The notes: generated by a model not told the origin, from the sequence alone. A stretch of 64,000 nucleotides of DNA from Zestomonas carbonaria (GCF_904061905.1 NZ_CAJFCI010000032.1:1-64000), one strand, 5' to 3'; numbered from the stretch's first letter, positions 35,829 through 46,034 are shown. Numbers and translations are program-made.

Positions 35829-36839
35829 ATGTCCCGCGTCACCCTCAGCCGCTATCTGATCGAGCAGACCCGCAGCAACAACACTCCGGCCGATCTGCGC
35901 TTCCTTATCGAGGTGGTGGCGCGCGCCTGCAAGGAGATCAGCCACGCGGTGTCCAAGGGCGCGCTGGGCGGCGTGCTCGGCAGCATGGACACCGAGAACG
36001 TGCAGGGCGAAGTGCAGAAGAAGCTCGACGTGCTATCCAACGAGATCCTCCTCGAAGCCAACGAGTGGGGCGGCCACCTGGCCGGCATGGCCTCCGAAGA
36101 GATGGACAACGCCTACCAGATCCCCGGCAAGTACCCGAAAGGCGCCTACCTGCTGGTGTTCGACCCGCTGGACGGCTCCAGCAACATCGACGTCAACGTC
36201 TCGGTCGGCACCATCTTCTCGGTATTGCGCTGCCCGAACGAATGCTTCAGCCAGAACGACGCCCTCGGCGAGGAAGCCTTCCTGCAACCGGGCACCCGCC
36301 AGGTCGCCGCCGGCTACGCCATCTACGGCCCGCAGACCATGCTGATGCTGACCCTCGGCGATGGCGTCAAGGGCTTCACCCTGGACCGCGAGCTGGGCAG
36401 CTTCGTGCTCACCCACGACAGCATCCGCGTGCCGGAAAGCACCGCCGAGTTCGCCATCAACATGTCCAACGAGCGCCACTGGGAAGCCCCGGTCAAGCGC
36501 TACGTCGGCGAACTGCTGGCCGGCAAGGAAGGCCCGCTGGGCAAGAACTACAACATGCGCTGGATCGCCTCGATGGTCGCCGACGTGCACCGCATCCTCA
36601 CCCGTGGCGGCATCTTCATGTACCCGCGCGACGGCCGCGAGCCGGAGAAACCCGGCAAGCTGCGCCTGATGTACGAGGCCAACCCGATGTCCTTCATCAT
36701 CGAGCAGGCCGGCGGCGCCGCCACCAACGGCCACCAGCGCATCCTCGACATCCAGCCGGAATCCCTGCACCAGCGCGTGGCGGTGTTCCTCGGCTCGAAG
36801 GAAGAAGTCGAGCGCGCCACCCGCTACCACCAGGAGTGA
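35829..36839 (+). CDS. fbp: Class I fructose-1,6-bisphosphatase
   Basis: 336 residues starting [10 protein letters not shown], preceded by a pyrimidine-rich stretch. It hydrolyses fructose-1,6-bisphosphate in gluconeogenesis. Metal-binding [13 protein letters not shown] and substrate elements GGIFMYPRD and [15 protein letters not shown] are present, at the normal length. It ends 3 bases before the next gene's GTG. The earlier in-frame Met codons were not used because the conserved N-terminus starts here. Confidence 0.96.
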   Translation: MSRVTLSRYLIEQTRSNNTPADLRFLIEVVARACKEISHAVSKGALGGVLGSMDTENVQGEVQKKLDVLSNEILLEANEWGGHLAGMASEEMDNAYQIPGKYPKGAYLLVFDPLDGSSNIDVNVSVGTIFSVLRCPNECFSQNDALGEEAFLQPGTRQVAAGYAIYGPQTMLMLTLGDGVKGFTLDRELGSFVLTHDSIRVPESTAEFAINMSNERHWEAPVKRYVGELLAGKEGPLGKNYNMRWIASMVADVHRILTRGGIFMYPRDGREPEKPGKLRLMYEANPMSFIIEQAGGAATNGHQRILDIQPESLHQRVAVFLGSKEEVERATRYHQE

Positions 36840-36842
36840 CCC

Positions 36843-37445
36843 GTGCCGGCCGCCTGGCAACCGTTGCTCGACTGGTGGTTCGGCGCCGGCGGCGCGGCCG
36901 CCGAGGTGGCCGGGCAGCGCCAGAGACTGTGGTTCGGCAAGCGTGACAGCCAGGACGCCGAGGCGCGCGAGCGCTTCGGCGAGTGGGTCGGGCAGGCGCT
37001 GGACGGCGGGCTCGGCGACTGGGCGGCGACGCCCGACGGCTGGCTGGCGCTGATCCTGCTGCTCGACCAGTTGCCGCGCATGATTTATCGCGACAGCCCG
37101 CGCGCCTTCGCCGGCGACGCCCGCGCCCAGGCGCTGGTCGCCGAGGGGCTGGAAAAGGGATTCGAGGCGGGGCTGCCGCCGATCCGCCAGGTGTTCGTCT
37201 ACCTGGTCCTCGAGCATGCCGAGGACCTTGCCCAGCAGCAGCGCAGCGTCGAGCGTTTCCAGGCCCTGCTGGACGCCGCGCCGGCCGCCGAGCGCGAGCT
37301 GTTCGCCGGCTTCCTCGACTACGCCGAGCGCCATCGCGAGGTGATCGCCCGCTTCGGCCGCTATCCGCACCGCAACGCGGCCCTCGGTCGCCCCTCGACG
37401 GCGGAAGAATTGGCCTACCTGCAGGAACCCGGCGCGGGTTTCTGA
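36843..37445 (+). CDS. DUF924 family protein
   Basis: 200 residues, GTG start with AGGAG upstream, three bases after fbp. All-alpha protein of the DUF924 family (tetratricopeptide-like fold); visible family features are WFG near residue 14, RDSQDAEARERFG, ALILLLDQLPRMIYRDSPRAFAGD, and the end FGRYPHRNAALGR. No function is established. Its tight coupling to fbp is conserved in pseudomonads as far as I recall. Confidence 0.85.
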   Translation: MPAAWQPLLDWWFGAGGAAAEVAGQRQRLWFGKRDSQDAEARERFGEWVGQALDGGLGDWAATPDGWLALILLLDQLPRMIYRDSPRAFAGDARAQALVAEGLEKGFEAGLPPIRQVFVYLVLEHAEDLAQQQRSVERFQALLDAAPAAERELFAGFLDYAERHREVIARFGRYPHRNAALGRPSTAEELAYLQEPGAGF

Positions 37446-37555
37446 CTCCAAGGGGCTTCCGTCCGACCGGTTGGGGTCTATTGCGGTTTCGGCTCGTGAC
37501 GAAGCGTCAATAGACCCTATGCTCAGTCTGTCGACCCCAGTCCGAGGAGATGTCC

Positions 37556-37810
37556 ATGTCATTGCGCCGTTTCGCCCTGCTGGCGATCTGCGTGGCCCTG
37601 GCCGCGTGCAGCAAGGTCAACCAGAAGAACTATTCCCAGCTCAAGGCCGGCATGCCCAAGGCCGAAGTGGAGCAGTTGCTCGGCAGCCCCACCGAGTGCT
37701 CCGGCGCGGCCGGTTTCAGCAGTTGCACCTGGGGCGACCAGAAGACTTTCATCAGCGTCCAGTACGCTGGCGACAAGGTGCTGATGTTCTCCGGCAAAGG
37801 TTTGAAGTGA
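37556..37810 (+). CDS. Small SmpA/BamE-like lipoprotein
   Basis: 84 residues starting MSLRRFALLA, with GAGGAG six bases upstream; a Met two codons earlier is too close to that site. Lipobox ALAACSK gives a lipidated N-terminus. The mature part YSQLKAGMPKAEVEQLLGSPTECS matches the helix-turn of SmpA/OmlA-type domains. Probably an outer-membrane lipoprotein. Its stop overlaps the lipocalin start by one base. Confidence 0.82.
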   Translation: MSLRRFALLAICVALAACSKVNQKNYSQLKAGMPKAEVEQLLGSPTECSGAAGFSSCTWGDQKTFISVQYAGDKVLMFSGKGLK

Positions 37811-38364
37811 TGGTTTTACGCGTTTCCCTGATCCTGTGTGCCGCGCTGCTCCTGGGCGGCTGCGCCAACTCCGGCACCGGCCCGGTGCCACCGAAGACCG
37901 CCGGCAAGGTCGACCTCGGGCGCTACCAGGGCGCCTGGCACGAGCTGGCGCGCCTGCCGATGTTCGCCCAGCGCGCTTGCGTGCAGGCCGAAGCCCACTA
38001 CCGCCTGCGGGACGACGGCGGCCTCGACGTGCTCAACCGCTGCCGCACCGCCAAGGACGAATGGCGCGAATCCAGCGGCCAGGCCGCGCCGCGCAAGGCC
38101 GGCGACACCGACAAGCTGTGGGTGCGTTTCGACGGCTGGGCCTCCGGGCTGGGCAAGGGCGACTACTGGGTGCTCTACCTGGACGACGACTACCGCACCG
38201 CGCTGGTCGGCACCCCGGACCACGACTACCTGTGGCTGCTCTCGCGGACCCCCGAGGTAACGCCGGAAGTCCGTGCCAAGCTGCTGGACGAAGCCAAGCG
38301 CCGTGGCTACGCCATCGACAAACTGATCTGGCGCGCACCGGACAGCGCGATCTCGTCCCGCTGA
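37810..38364 (+). CDS. blc: Bacterial lipocalin (Blc-like lipoprotein)
   Basis: 184 residues. Lipobox LLLGGCAN, then the lipocalin GxW motif in VDLGRYQGAWHELARLP and a conserved TDY-type strand GKGDYWVLYLDDDYRTALVG. Outer-membrane lipocalins bind fatty acids or lysophospholipids and help envelope maintenance. The ATG overlaps the preceding lipoprotein stop, so the two are coupled. Confidence 0.9.
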   Translation: MVLRVSLILCAALLLGGCANSGTGPVPPKTAGKVDLGRYQGAWHELARLPMFAQRACVQAEAHYRLRDDGGLDVLNRCRTAKDEWRESSGQAAPRKAGDTDKLWVRFDGWASGLGKGDYWVLYLDDDYRTALVGTPDHDYLWLLSRTPEVTPEVRAKLLDEAKRRGYAIDKLIWRAPDSAISSR

Positions 38365-38422
38365 TCTTCCCACGTGCGTATCGGCACGCACCCTACGGCC
38401 GTCACGAGCGTTATCTGCCCCG

Positions 38423-39790
38423 TCAGGCGCCCAACACCTCGCGCAACACCTGGGCGAAGGCGCGGGCGGTCTGCTCCTCGGCGGCGTGGTGGCCGTTGCG
38501 GACCACCCAGCGGCCGCCGACCATCACGTCGCGCACCTGGCGGTCGCCGCCGGCGAACAGCCAGCGGTTGAGCAGGGCGTCGTCCTGGCTGGTGGCCAGG
38601 TAGGGATCGTCGCCGTCCAGCACCAGCCAGTCGGCGCGCTTGCCCACCGCCAGGGCCCCGACCGGCTGGCCGAGGGCCTGGGCGCCGCCGGCCAGGGCGG
38701 CGTCGTAGAGGGTGCGGCCGATCATCGGCTGGTCGGCGCGGTACAGGCGGTTGCGGCGCTGGTCGCGCAGGCGCTGGCCGTATTCCAGCCAGCGCAATTC
38801 TTCCGCCACGCTCACCGACACGTGGCTGTCCGAGCCGATGCCCAGGCGTCCACCCTGGTCCAGGTAGTCCACCGCCGGGAAGATGCCGTCGCCCAGGTTG
38901 GCCTCGGTGGTCAGGCACAGCCCGGCCACCGCGCCGCTGCGGGCCATCACGGCGACTTCGCCGGGCTCGGCGTGGGTGGCGTGGACCAGGCACCAGCGCG
39001 CGTCCACCTCGACATTCTCGTACAGCCACTGCAACGGACGGCGGCCGCTCCAGGCCAGGCAGTCGTCGACTTCCTTCTGCTGCTCGGCGATATGGATGTG
39101 GACCGGGCAATCGCCATGCTCGGCGACCAGCACCTCGGCAATCTGCTGCGGAGTGACCGCGCGCAATGAGTGGAAGCACAGCCCCAGCCCTTGCAGCGGC
39201 TGGCCGGCGAGATGCCCGCGCAGGCGTTCGAGCAGCGCCAGGTAGGCGTCGGTGCCGTTGATGAAGCGCCGCTGCCCCTCGTTGGGCGCCTGGCCGCCGA
39301 AGCCGCTGTGGCTGTACAGCACCGGCAGCAGGGTCAGGCCGATGCCGACGTCGCGGGCCGCCTGGCTGACCCGCAGGGCCAGTTCGGCCGGGTCGGCATA
39401 GGGACGGCCGTCGAGGTCGTGGTGCACGTAGTGGAACTCGGCGACGCCGGTGTAGCCGGCCTTGAGCATCTCGATGTAGAGCTGGCGGGCGATCACCTCG
39501 ATGTGTTCCGGGCCGAGCCTGCCGACCAGCCGGTACATCAGCTCGCGCCAGGTCCAGAAGCTGTCGTTGGGGTTGCCGGCCACCTCGGCGAGGCCCGCCA
39601 TGGCGCGCTGGAAGGCATGCGAATGGAGGTTGGGCATGCCCGGCAGAACGGGCCCGTGCAGGCGTTCGGCGCCTTCGCTGCTGGCGTCCGCCACGACGCT
39701 GCCCAGCAGGCCGTCGGCATCGACTTCGAAACGGACGTTGCGCGCCCAGCCTTCCGGGAGGAGGGCGCGTTCGGCGTAATAGGTCGGCAT
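38423..39790 (-). CDS. hutF: Formimidoylglutamate deiminase
   Basis: 455 residues. The start at MPTYYAERA was preferred over a Met two codons earlier because AGGAG is then seven bases away. Amidohydrolase fold with metal ligands in NLHSHAFQRA, HIHIAEQ, HATHAEPGE and GSDSHVSVS. It converts N-formimidoyl-glutamate to N-formyl-glutamate in the five-step histidine degradation route. It is divergent from hutC with an operator in between. Confidence 0.94.
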   Translation of the reverse strand: MPTYYAERALLPEGWARNVRFEVDADGLLGSVVADASSEGAERLHGPVLPGMPNLHSHAFQRAMAGLAEVAGNPNDSFWTWRELMYRLVGRLGPEHIEVIARQLYIEMLKAGYTGVAEFHYVHHDLDGRPYADPAELALRVSQAARDVGIGLTLLPVLYSHSGFGGQAPNEGQRRFINGTDAYLALLERLRGHLAGQPLQGLGLCFHSLRAVTPQQIAEVLVAEHGDCPVHIHIAEQQKEVDDCLAWSGRRPLQWLYENVEVDARWCLVHATHAEPGEVAVMARSGAVAGLCLTTEANLGDGIFPAVDYLDQGGRLGIGSDSHVSVSVAEELRWLEYGQRLRDQRRNRLYRADQPMIGRTLYDAALAGGAQALGQPVGALAVGKRADWLVLDGDDPYLATSQDDALLNRWLFAGGDRQVRDVMVGGRWVVRNGHHAAEEQTARAFAQVLREVLGA

Positions 39791-39817
39791 AATCATGCTC
39801 CTGCACGCATGGATTTA

Positions 39818-39836
39818 TTTGTATATACATATACAG
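39818..39836. promoter_or_regulatory. HutC-type operator between hutF and hutC
   Basis: TGTATATACA (39820-39829) is a perfect palindrome, with a second overlapping TATAC half to 39834. It matches the known HutC/GntR operator shape and lies between the divergent genes, so HutC likely represses both. Confidence 0.7.
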
Positions 39837-39891
39837 ACGTTCGGGGCGTGCGTAAACTGCCGCCTACGCCATCTCGCCAAGGAGCGCCCAG

Positions 39892-40638
39892 ATGCCGAAA
39901 CCACAACCCATGCCATTGGCCGCGCAGCTCGGGGACGTGCCCGCGCCCCTGTACGCGCGGGTCAAGCAGATGATCACCCAGCAGATTCTCAACGGCACCT
40001 GGCCGCCGCATCACCGCGTCCCGTCGGAGAGCGAGCTGGTCAGCGAGCTGGGTTTCAGCCGCATGACCATCAACCGCGCCCTGCGCGAGCTGACCGCCGA
40101 GGGGTTGCTGGTGCGCATGCAGGGGGTGGGCACCTTCGTCGCCGAACCCAAGGGCCAGACGGCGCTGTTCGAAGTGCACAACATCGCCGACGAGATCGCC
40201 AGCCGGGGCCACACCCACCGCGCCGAGGTGATCGTCCTCGAAGAGGTCAGGGCGACCCCCGAGCAGGCCATGGCCCTGGACCTGCGCGAAGGCCAGCGGC
40301 TGTTCCATTCGCAACTGGTGCACTTCGAGAGCGGCGTTCCGGTGCAGATCGAGGAGCGCTACGTCAACCCGGCCGTGGCGCCCGACTACCTGGGGCAGGA
40401 CTTCACCCGCATCACCCCCAACGCCTACCTGATGGCGCTGGCGCCGATGACCGAGGGCGAGCACGTGGTCGAGGCGGTGCTCGGCACCCCCGCCGAATGC
40501 AAGCTGCTGAAGATCGACCGCGGCGAGCCCTGCCTGATGATCCGCCGCCGCACCTGGGCGGGACGCGTCGCGGTGGCCAGCACGCGGCTGCTCTACCCGG
40601 GTTCGCGTTACCGACTGGAGGGACGATTCCACTCATGA
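39892..40638 (+). CDS. hutC: Histidine utilisation repressor, GntR/HutC family
   Basis: 248 residues. An N-terminal winged helix (about 17-86, with PSESELVSELGFSRMTINRALREL) and a C-terminal UTRA ligand domain (about 100-240) that binds urocanate and releases the operator. It is divergent from hutF and overlaps the hutD start by four bases (ATGA). Confidence 0.95.
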   Translation: MPKPQPMPLAAQLGDVPAPLYARVKQMITQQILNGTWPPHHRVPSESELVSELGFSRMTINRALRELTAEGLLVRMQGVGTFVAEPKGQTALFEVHNIADEIASRGHTHRAEVIVLEEVRATPEQAMALDLREGQRLFHSQLVHFESGVPVQIEERYVNPAVAPDYLGQDFTRITPNAYLMALAPMTEGEHVVEAVLGTPAECKLLKIDRGEPCLMIRRRTWAGRVAVASTRLLYPGSRYRLEGRFHS

Positions 40639-41222
40639 TGCATCTGCTACGTGCCGCCGATTACCCACGCATGCCGTGGAAGAATGGCGCCGGCACCACC
40701 CTGGAAATCACCCGCGACGCCGGCGAAGGCCTGGACGGCTTCGGCTGGCGTCTGTCGATCGCCGATGTCGGCGAGTCCGGCGGTTTTTCCGCCTTCACCG
40801 GCTACCAGCGGATCATCACCGTGCTGGAAGGCGCCGGCATGCGCCTGACGGTGGACGGCGTGGAGTCCCGCGAACTGCGCGCCCTCGACCCGTTCGCCTT
40901 CTCTGGCGACAGCGCCGTGGATTGCCGTCTGCTGGATGGCGCGATCCGCGATTTCAACCTGATCTACTCGCCCAGCCGCTACCGTGCGCGGCTGCACTGG
41001 CTGCGGGTGGACGGCGCGCAACGGCTGTTCGGCTCGGCATCGACCTGGCTGCTGTTCAGCGCCGGCGACGGTTTGCGCGTCAGCCTGGAAGGCCGCGACT
41101 GCGGCACGCTGGGGCGCTACGACTGCCTGCACGTCGAGCGCGAGGCGGGGTTGGCCGAGCTGTGCCTGGCGGCCGATGGCGCGGTGGATTGCTGCCTGAT
41201 CGAGCTGGCGCCTGCGAGTTGA
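40635..41222 (+). CDS. hutD: HutD family protein
   Basis: 195 residues, starting at the ATG that overlaps the hutC stop. Cupin protein with the typical HutD opening of YPRMPWKNGAGTTLEI and FGWRLSIADV. HutD limits histidine breakdown flux in pseudomonads by an unclear mechanism, perhaps binding a pathway intermediate. The full hut catabolic genes hutU, hutH, hutI, hutG are not seen in this window. Confidence 0.92.
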   Translation: MMHLLRAADYPRMPWKNGAGTTLEITRDAGEGLDGFGWRLSIADVGESGGFSAFTGYQRIITVLEGAGMRLTVDGVESRELRALDPFAFSGDSAVDCRLLDGAIRDFNLIYSPSRYRARLHWLRVDGAQRLFGSASTWLLFSAGDGLRVSLEGRDCGTLGRYDCLHVEREAGLAELCLAADGAVDCCLIELAPAS

Positions 41223-41303
41223 CCTGCGGCAACGTACCGCGTTTGGCATTCCGGGGCAGGGCGGGGATACTGTCGCCCGCCGTTTAGCCCGAACCCTGAT
41301 GCA

Positions 41304-41753
41304 ATGACCGTGAAGACCCTCGCCATCGCCCTGCTGGCCAGCCTGCTGCTGACCGGCTGCGGGCAGATCGACCCGAATTCACCGCTCGGCCAGCGCAAGG
41401 CGTTGTTCAAGCAGATGCTGAAGACCAGCGAAGACCTGGGTGGCATGCTGCGCGGGCGACTGGCCTTCGACGAGCAGCGCTTCGCCGAAGGCGCCGTCAG
41501 GCTGGACCAGTTGTCGCGCCAGCCCTGGCAGCACTTCCCGCAGGTCGAGAAGGACGACAGGAGCAACGCCAGGGACGAAGTGTGGCAGCGCCAGGAGCGC
41601 TTCCAGGAACTGGTTGACGAGATGGAAAGCAGCACCGCCGCGCTGGTCGAGGCAACCACCCGCCCACCGCTGGAGCCGGCCCGACTGGGCGCGCCGATGC
41701 AGCGTGTGGAGGATGCCTGCGAGGCTTGTCACAAGGAGTTTCGGGCTTTCTAG
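41304..41753 (+). CDS. Cytochrome c'-like haem lipoprotein
   Basis: 149 residues. Lipobox SLLLTGCGQ, then a helix-rich domain and a C-terminal haem site CEACHKEFR. These are features of cytochrome c' (four-helix bundle, c-type haem near the C-terminus), here as a lipid-anchored form. Usual role is gas or NO binding or electron transfer. No partner gene is adjacent; repeats follow at once. Confidence 0.88.
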   Translation: MTVKTLAIALLASLLLTGCGQIDPNSPLGQRKALFKQMLKTSEDLGGMLRGRLAFDEQRFAEGAVRLDQLSRQPWQHFPQVEKDDRSNARDEVWQRQERFQELVDEMESSTAALVEATTRPPLEPARLGAPMQRVEDACEACHKEFRAF

Positions 41754-41795
41754 GTTGTGGTGGACTGGCTTGGGCTGTGGAAGGGGAATCAGGTC

Positions 41796-42150
41796 CGCTC
41801 CCTCACCCCAGCCCTGGCTGCGCGCCCCGCTCCCGAGGGAGAGGGGGCTTGTCCGGCGAACGCCGAAAGTCCGAGTCAGAACATAGCCCGGATGAAATCC
41901 GGGTGGCGGAATGGTCGGCATCTCGGGTCAGGGTTGGGTCGCAGAGACTTCCAGCAACGCAGACTGCTCCCTCTCCCATTCATGGGAGAGGGAGCGTGGT
42001 TTCGTGATCAGCCAAGGCTCCGCCCCTCACCCTAACCCTCTCCCGGAGGGAGAGGGGACTAGACCGAGTGGGAGGAAACCACTCGGAGCTACGGTCAGGC
42101 ACGGACGAACTCCCTCTCCCCTCGGGAGAGGGCTGGGGTGAGGGGCTGAG
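41796..42150. repeat. Repeat cluster with several CTCACCCC...GGAGAGGG units
   Basis: At least four palindromic CTCTCCC/GGGAGAG units (about 41801-41847, 41969-41992, 42023-42058, 42111-42147) with an intervening AGCCCGGATGAAATCCGGG hairpin near 41885-41903. The stretch between about 42150 and 42247 is pyrimidine-rich with no gene. The block lies at a synteny switch from hut genes to the metK region. Confidence 0.75.
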
Positions 42151-42247
42151 TGTCTTCCCCCACTAATGCTGTCCCCAGCGCACGCCGCACACGCCAACCC
42201 AATCCCAACACGAAAACCCCCGGCAAACTCCTACCGGCCAACCAGCC

Positions 42248-42640
42248 TCACCGCTCCAACTCCGCCTCAGCCTTCCGCAATTCCTCCCGCGCCTCGGCCA
42301 GTTTGTTCCGGCGTTTCTCGATCTTTTGCAGGTCGTCGCCATCGTCCATCTCTTCGCGCAGTTCGGCCTCGCGTTCGCTGACCTTGTGGCGGGCCTCGCG
42401 CACCTTTTCCTCGCGGGCCTTGCGCAGGGAGCCGTCGTCGCAGTGTTCTTCGACCTCGCGCAGGGCCTTTTCCAGGCCGGCCTGGCGGTGGTGGTTGCTG
42501 TGGGCGCGGGCTTCTTCGAGCTTCGTCAGGATGTCCTCGCGCTTGGCCGCACAGCCGGTGCTTTCCCCGGCGGACGAGGCCAGCGGCAGGGCGGCGCAGG
42601 TGGCGAGCAGGAAGGCGGGCAACAGATGACGCGCAAGCAT
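42248..42640 (-). CDS. DUF1090 (YqjC-like) periplasmic protein
   Basis: 130 residues starting MLARHLLPAF with GAGGAAT six bases upstream. Signal peptide about 1-25, then a charged coiled coil rich in Glu, Arg and Lys (KREDILTKLEEARAH, KIEKRRNKLAEAREELRKAE) and two Cys. The DUF1090 family is of unknown function. A small periplasmic helical protein is expected. Confidence 0.85.
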   Translation of the reverse strand: MLARHLLPAFLLATCAALPLASSAGESTGCAAKREDILTKLEEARAHSNHHRQAGLEKALREVEEHCDDGSLRKAREEKVREARHKVSEREAELREEMDDGDDLQKIEKRRNKLAEAREELRKAEAELER

Positions 42641-42714
42641 GCGGTATTCCTCGGGTAGCCAATGTATAGGGTTTGCATTATCGACCATCGTGGCACGGAC
42701 GCTGTTGATACAGG

Positions 42715-43059
42715 TCAGGAGCGCCCGGCTCTTCCGGTCTGGTCGAGATGGCGGATTCGGCCGATCAGCTCGACCAGTTCGCGGCCGAACGGGGTCAGCA
42801 GGTATTCGGTGCGCGGCGGCGACTCGGCGTAGCGGATCTGTTCCAGCAGGCCATAGTGGGTCAGCTTGCGCAGGCGCTCGTTGAGCACCTTGGTGGAGAG
42901 GCCGGGGATGTGTTTCTGCAAGGCGCCGGGGCGGTTGATGCCGTCCCCGGCGGCGACCAGCACGCTGACCGACCATTTGCAGCCGATCACTTCTTCGAGG
43001 CAGCGATAGACCTTCGCGTCGTCCAACGGCGGGGAAACTTTTTTTGCCTGAGTTTTCAT
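42715..43059 (-). CDS. HxlR-family transcriptional regulator
   Basis: 114 residues, winged-helix protein with the HxlR pattern: DAKVYRCLEEVIGCKWSVSVL, then HIPGLSTKVLNERLRKLTHYGLLE and a YSP-type wing (ESPPRTEYLLTPFGRELV). It is divergent from the small thioredoxin-like gene 133 bases away and probably regulates it. Some members sense redox or electrophiles through a Cys; a Cys (residue 20) and Cys 27 are present near the N-terminus. Confidence 0.88.
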   Translation of the reverse strand: MKTQAKKVSPPLDDAKVYRCLEEVIGCKWSVSVLVAAGDGINRPGALQKHIPGLSTKVLNERLRKLTHYGLLEQIRYAESPPRTEYLLTPFGRELVELIGRIRHLDQTGRAGRS

Positions 43060-43192
43060 CGATTCTCACCAGAAAGTGCGTGACTCACCGATTCGTACCC
43101 GCTTTGCAGGCGGGAGCGCGGGGCATAGGTTGACCTTAGCGCAGCACCGCCGAAGCGGCCGCGCGCAATCGCCAACGGCTTGGAGAAGACCC

Positions 43193-43432
43193 ATGAAAAG
43201 CACAGCTCTGTTCTATCACGCGGGTTGCCCGGTGTGCGTCGACGCCGAGCGGCAGGTGGCCCAGGCCCTCGACCCGGCGCGCTTCCAGGTGGAGATCGTG
43301 CACCTGGGCGAGGCGCCGGCGCGGGTCGCCGAGGCGGAAAGCGCCGGGGTGCAGTCGGTGCCGGCGCTGGTGATCGACGGCAACGTCTACCACATCAACT
43401 TCGGTGCGCCGTTGTCGGCGTTGAAGGGATAA
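43193..43432 (+). CDS. Small thioredoxin/glutaredoxin-fold protein
   Basis: 79 residues, GGAGAAG upstream. The CPVC redox motif lies in YHAGCPVCVDAE near the N-terminus, and a cis-Pro-like SVPALVIDG follows, so this is a minimal thioredoxin-fold protein, probably cytoplasmic since there is no signal. Divergent from HxlR, which suggests control by that regulator. Substrate unknown. Confidence 0.85.
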   Translation: MKSTALFYHAGCPVCVDAERQVAQALDPARFQVEIVHLGEAPARVAEAESAGVQSVPALVIDGNVYHINFGAPLSALKG

Positions 43433-43499
43433 GGCGCAGCGACGGATGGATGTTTCCGATCACCGGTGAGCGGTGCGCACGGCGCGCCCGGCGGCAATG

Positions 43500-43534
43500 A
43501 AAAACGCCGCCCGCCGGGAAGGCGGGCGGCGTTC
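43500..43534 (-). terminator. Terminator of metK, possibly bidirectional
   Basis: AACGCCGCCCGCC pairs with GGCGGGCGGCGTT across a GGGAA-type loop, with T-runs on both strand readings (AAAA on the plus side). It lies between the converging metK and thioredoxin-like genes. Confidence 0.85.
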
Positions 43535-43547
43535 TTCCAAGGCCGGA

Positions 43548-44738
<1,191 letters not shown>

Positions 44739-44754
44739 CTATCGGTTCCTATCT

Positions 44755-45768
44755 TTACCGGTGGTGAGTGATGAGGCCCGTGGGCCTTGTGTAATCCGGC
44801 TTGGCAAAGTGCCGCACTTGAATCTGAAAACCGTTCTTCAAGCCGATGTACAGGCTTTCACCGGTGACCAGCCCGGCGTTTTCGGCCCACTGGGCCAGGT
44901 CGTCCTGGTCGAACCCCAGCCAGAGGTCGCCACAGGTCTCGCGCGCCCAGCCCTGGTCGTGGCTGCACAGCTCGGTGACCAGCAGGCTGCCGCCGTCCTT
45001 CACCAGCCGCGCCAGTCGGCCGAGCGCTTCGGCCGGGTCGGCGAAATGGTGCAGGACCATGTTCAGCACCACGCAATCCGCCGACGCCGGTTCGTCATTC
45101 AAGGCATCGGCGAGTTTCAATTCGACGTTGCCCAGGTGTTCCTCGTCGCAGCGCGCCCGCGCGAGCTCCAGCATCGCCGGGCTGTTGTCCAGCGCCGTCA
45201 CCCGGCTGAAGCGCCGCGCCAGCTCGGGCAGGAAACCGCCGTCGCCGGGGCCGACCTCCAGCGCCGTGGCGCCGGGTTCGAAGCCCAGCGCGTCGAGCAG
45301 TGCCAGCACGCTGTCGCGGTATTGCGGCAGGCCAGCGATCAGGTCCTGCTGGGCCTGCAGCTTTTCCGTCGCCCGGGCGAAGAAGTCGCGGCTGGCGGCG
45401 GCGCGCTGGGCGTGCACGGCGGCGATGCGCTGGCGCACCTCGGCCGGCAGTTCGAGCTCGTCGACCTCATCGAGCAACGCCGCGTGCAGCGTGCCACCGA
45501 GCAGCTCGCCCTGGGCCAGGGCGCGCCGGTAGAAGATCGCGTTGCCCTCGCGGCGCGTGGCCACCAGGCCGGCCTGGGCCAGCACCTTGAGGTGATGGCT
45601 CATGCCCGACTGGCCGATGGCGAAGATCTGTGCCAGCTCCAGCACGCCGAACGAATCGTTGGCCAGCGCGCGCAGCACGTTCAGGCGCAGCGGGTCGCCG
45701 CCGGCCTTGCACAGGGCGGCCAGCTCGTCGCACGGCTCGTAACGGACTTGGGGAACGCGCAGGCTCAT
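44755..45768 (-). CDS. ArsR-type regulator fused to SAM-dependent methyltransferase
   Basis: 337 residues. An N-terminal winged helix (about 10-95) with DPLRLNVLRALAN and the recognition helix QSGMSHHLKVLAQAGLV joins a class I methyltransferase (about 140-300) showing the SAM site LEVGPGDGGFLPELA, ALDNS and a LVTELCSHDQG segment. Such fusions stand before metK in pseudomonads and probably sense SAM or SAH levels. A perfect 7+7 palindrome (45798-45815) lies just upstream, fit for self-control. Confidence 0.9.
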   Translation of the reverse strand: MSLRVPQVRYEPCDELAALCKAGGDPLRLNVLRALANDSFGVLELAQIFAIGQSGMSHHLKVLAQAGLVATRREGNAIFYRRALAQGELLGGTLHAALLDEVDELELPAEVRQRIAAVHAQRAAASRDFFARATEKLQAQQDLIAGLPQYRDSVLALLDALGFEPGATALEVGPGDGGFLPELARRFSRVTALDNSPAMLELARARCDEEHLGNVELKLADALNDEPASADCVVLNMVLHHFADPAEALGRLARLVKDGGSLLVTELCSHDQGWARETCGDLWLGFDQDDLAQWAENAGLVTGESLYIGLKNGFQIQVRHFAKPDYTRPTGLITHHR

Positions 45769-45797
45769 AAGGCGCGCAGTCTAGTCGGTCATTTTTC

Positions 45798-45815
45798 ATA
45801 CAGCAATAGCTGTAT
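45798..45815 (-). promoter_or_regulatory. Palindromic operator upstream of the ArsR-methyltransferase gene
   Basis: ATACAGC and GCTGTAT flank AATA, an exact 7-base inverted repeat 30 bases before the start codon. The arrangement fits an ArsR-family operator for autoregulation of this gene and metK. Binding is inferred. Confidence 0.6.
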
Positions 45816-46034
45816 CAAAAGTTTTTGATATTGGGGCTGTCTATTGGATTCCCGCGTTCGCGGGAACCCAGAAAAAGGAACCCGGAAAACGAACAAGGCG
45901 CTTGCCCGCCGTCGAACCGTCATTGCCCCAATCCACCGGCTAGGCGAAAATAGCCGCCTTTTTCGCGCAAGACCCCGGCCACCGTGAGCGCCGGGTGCTT
46001 GCCAGCCGTGACTACAGCCCGCAGGAGATCAGTA

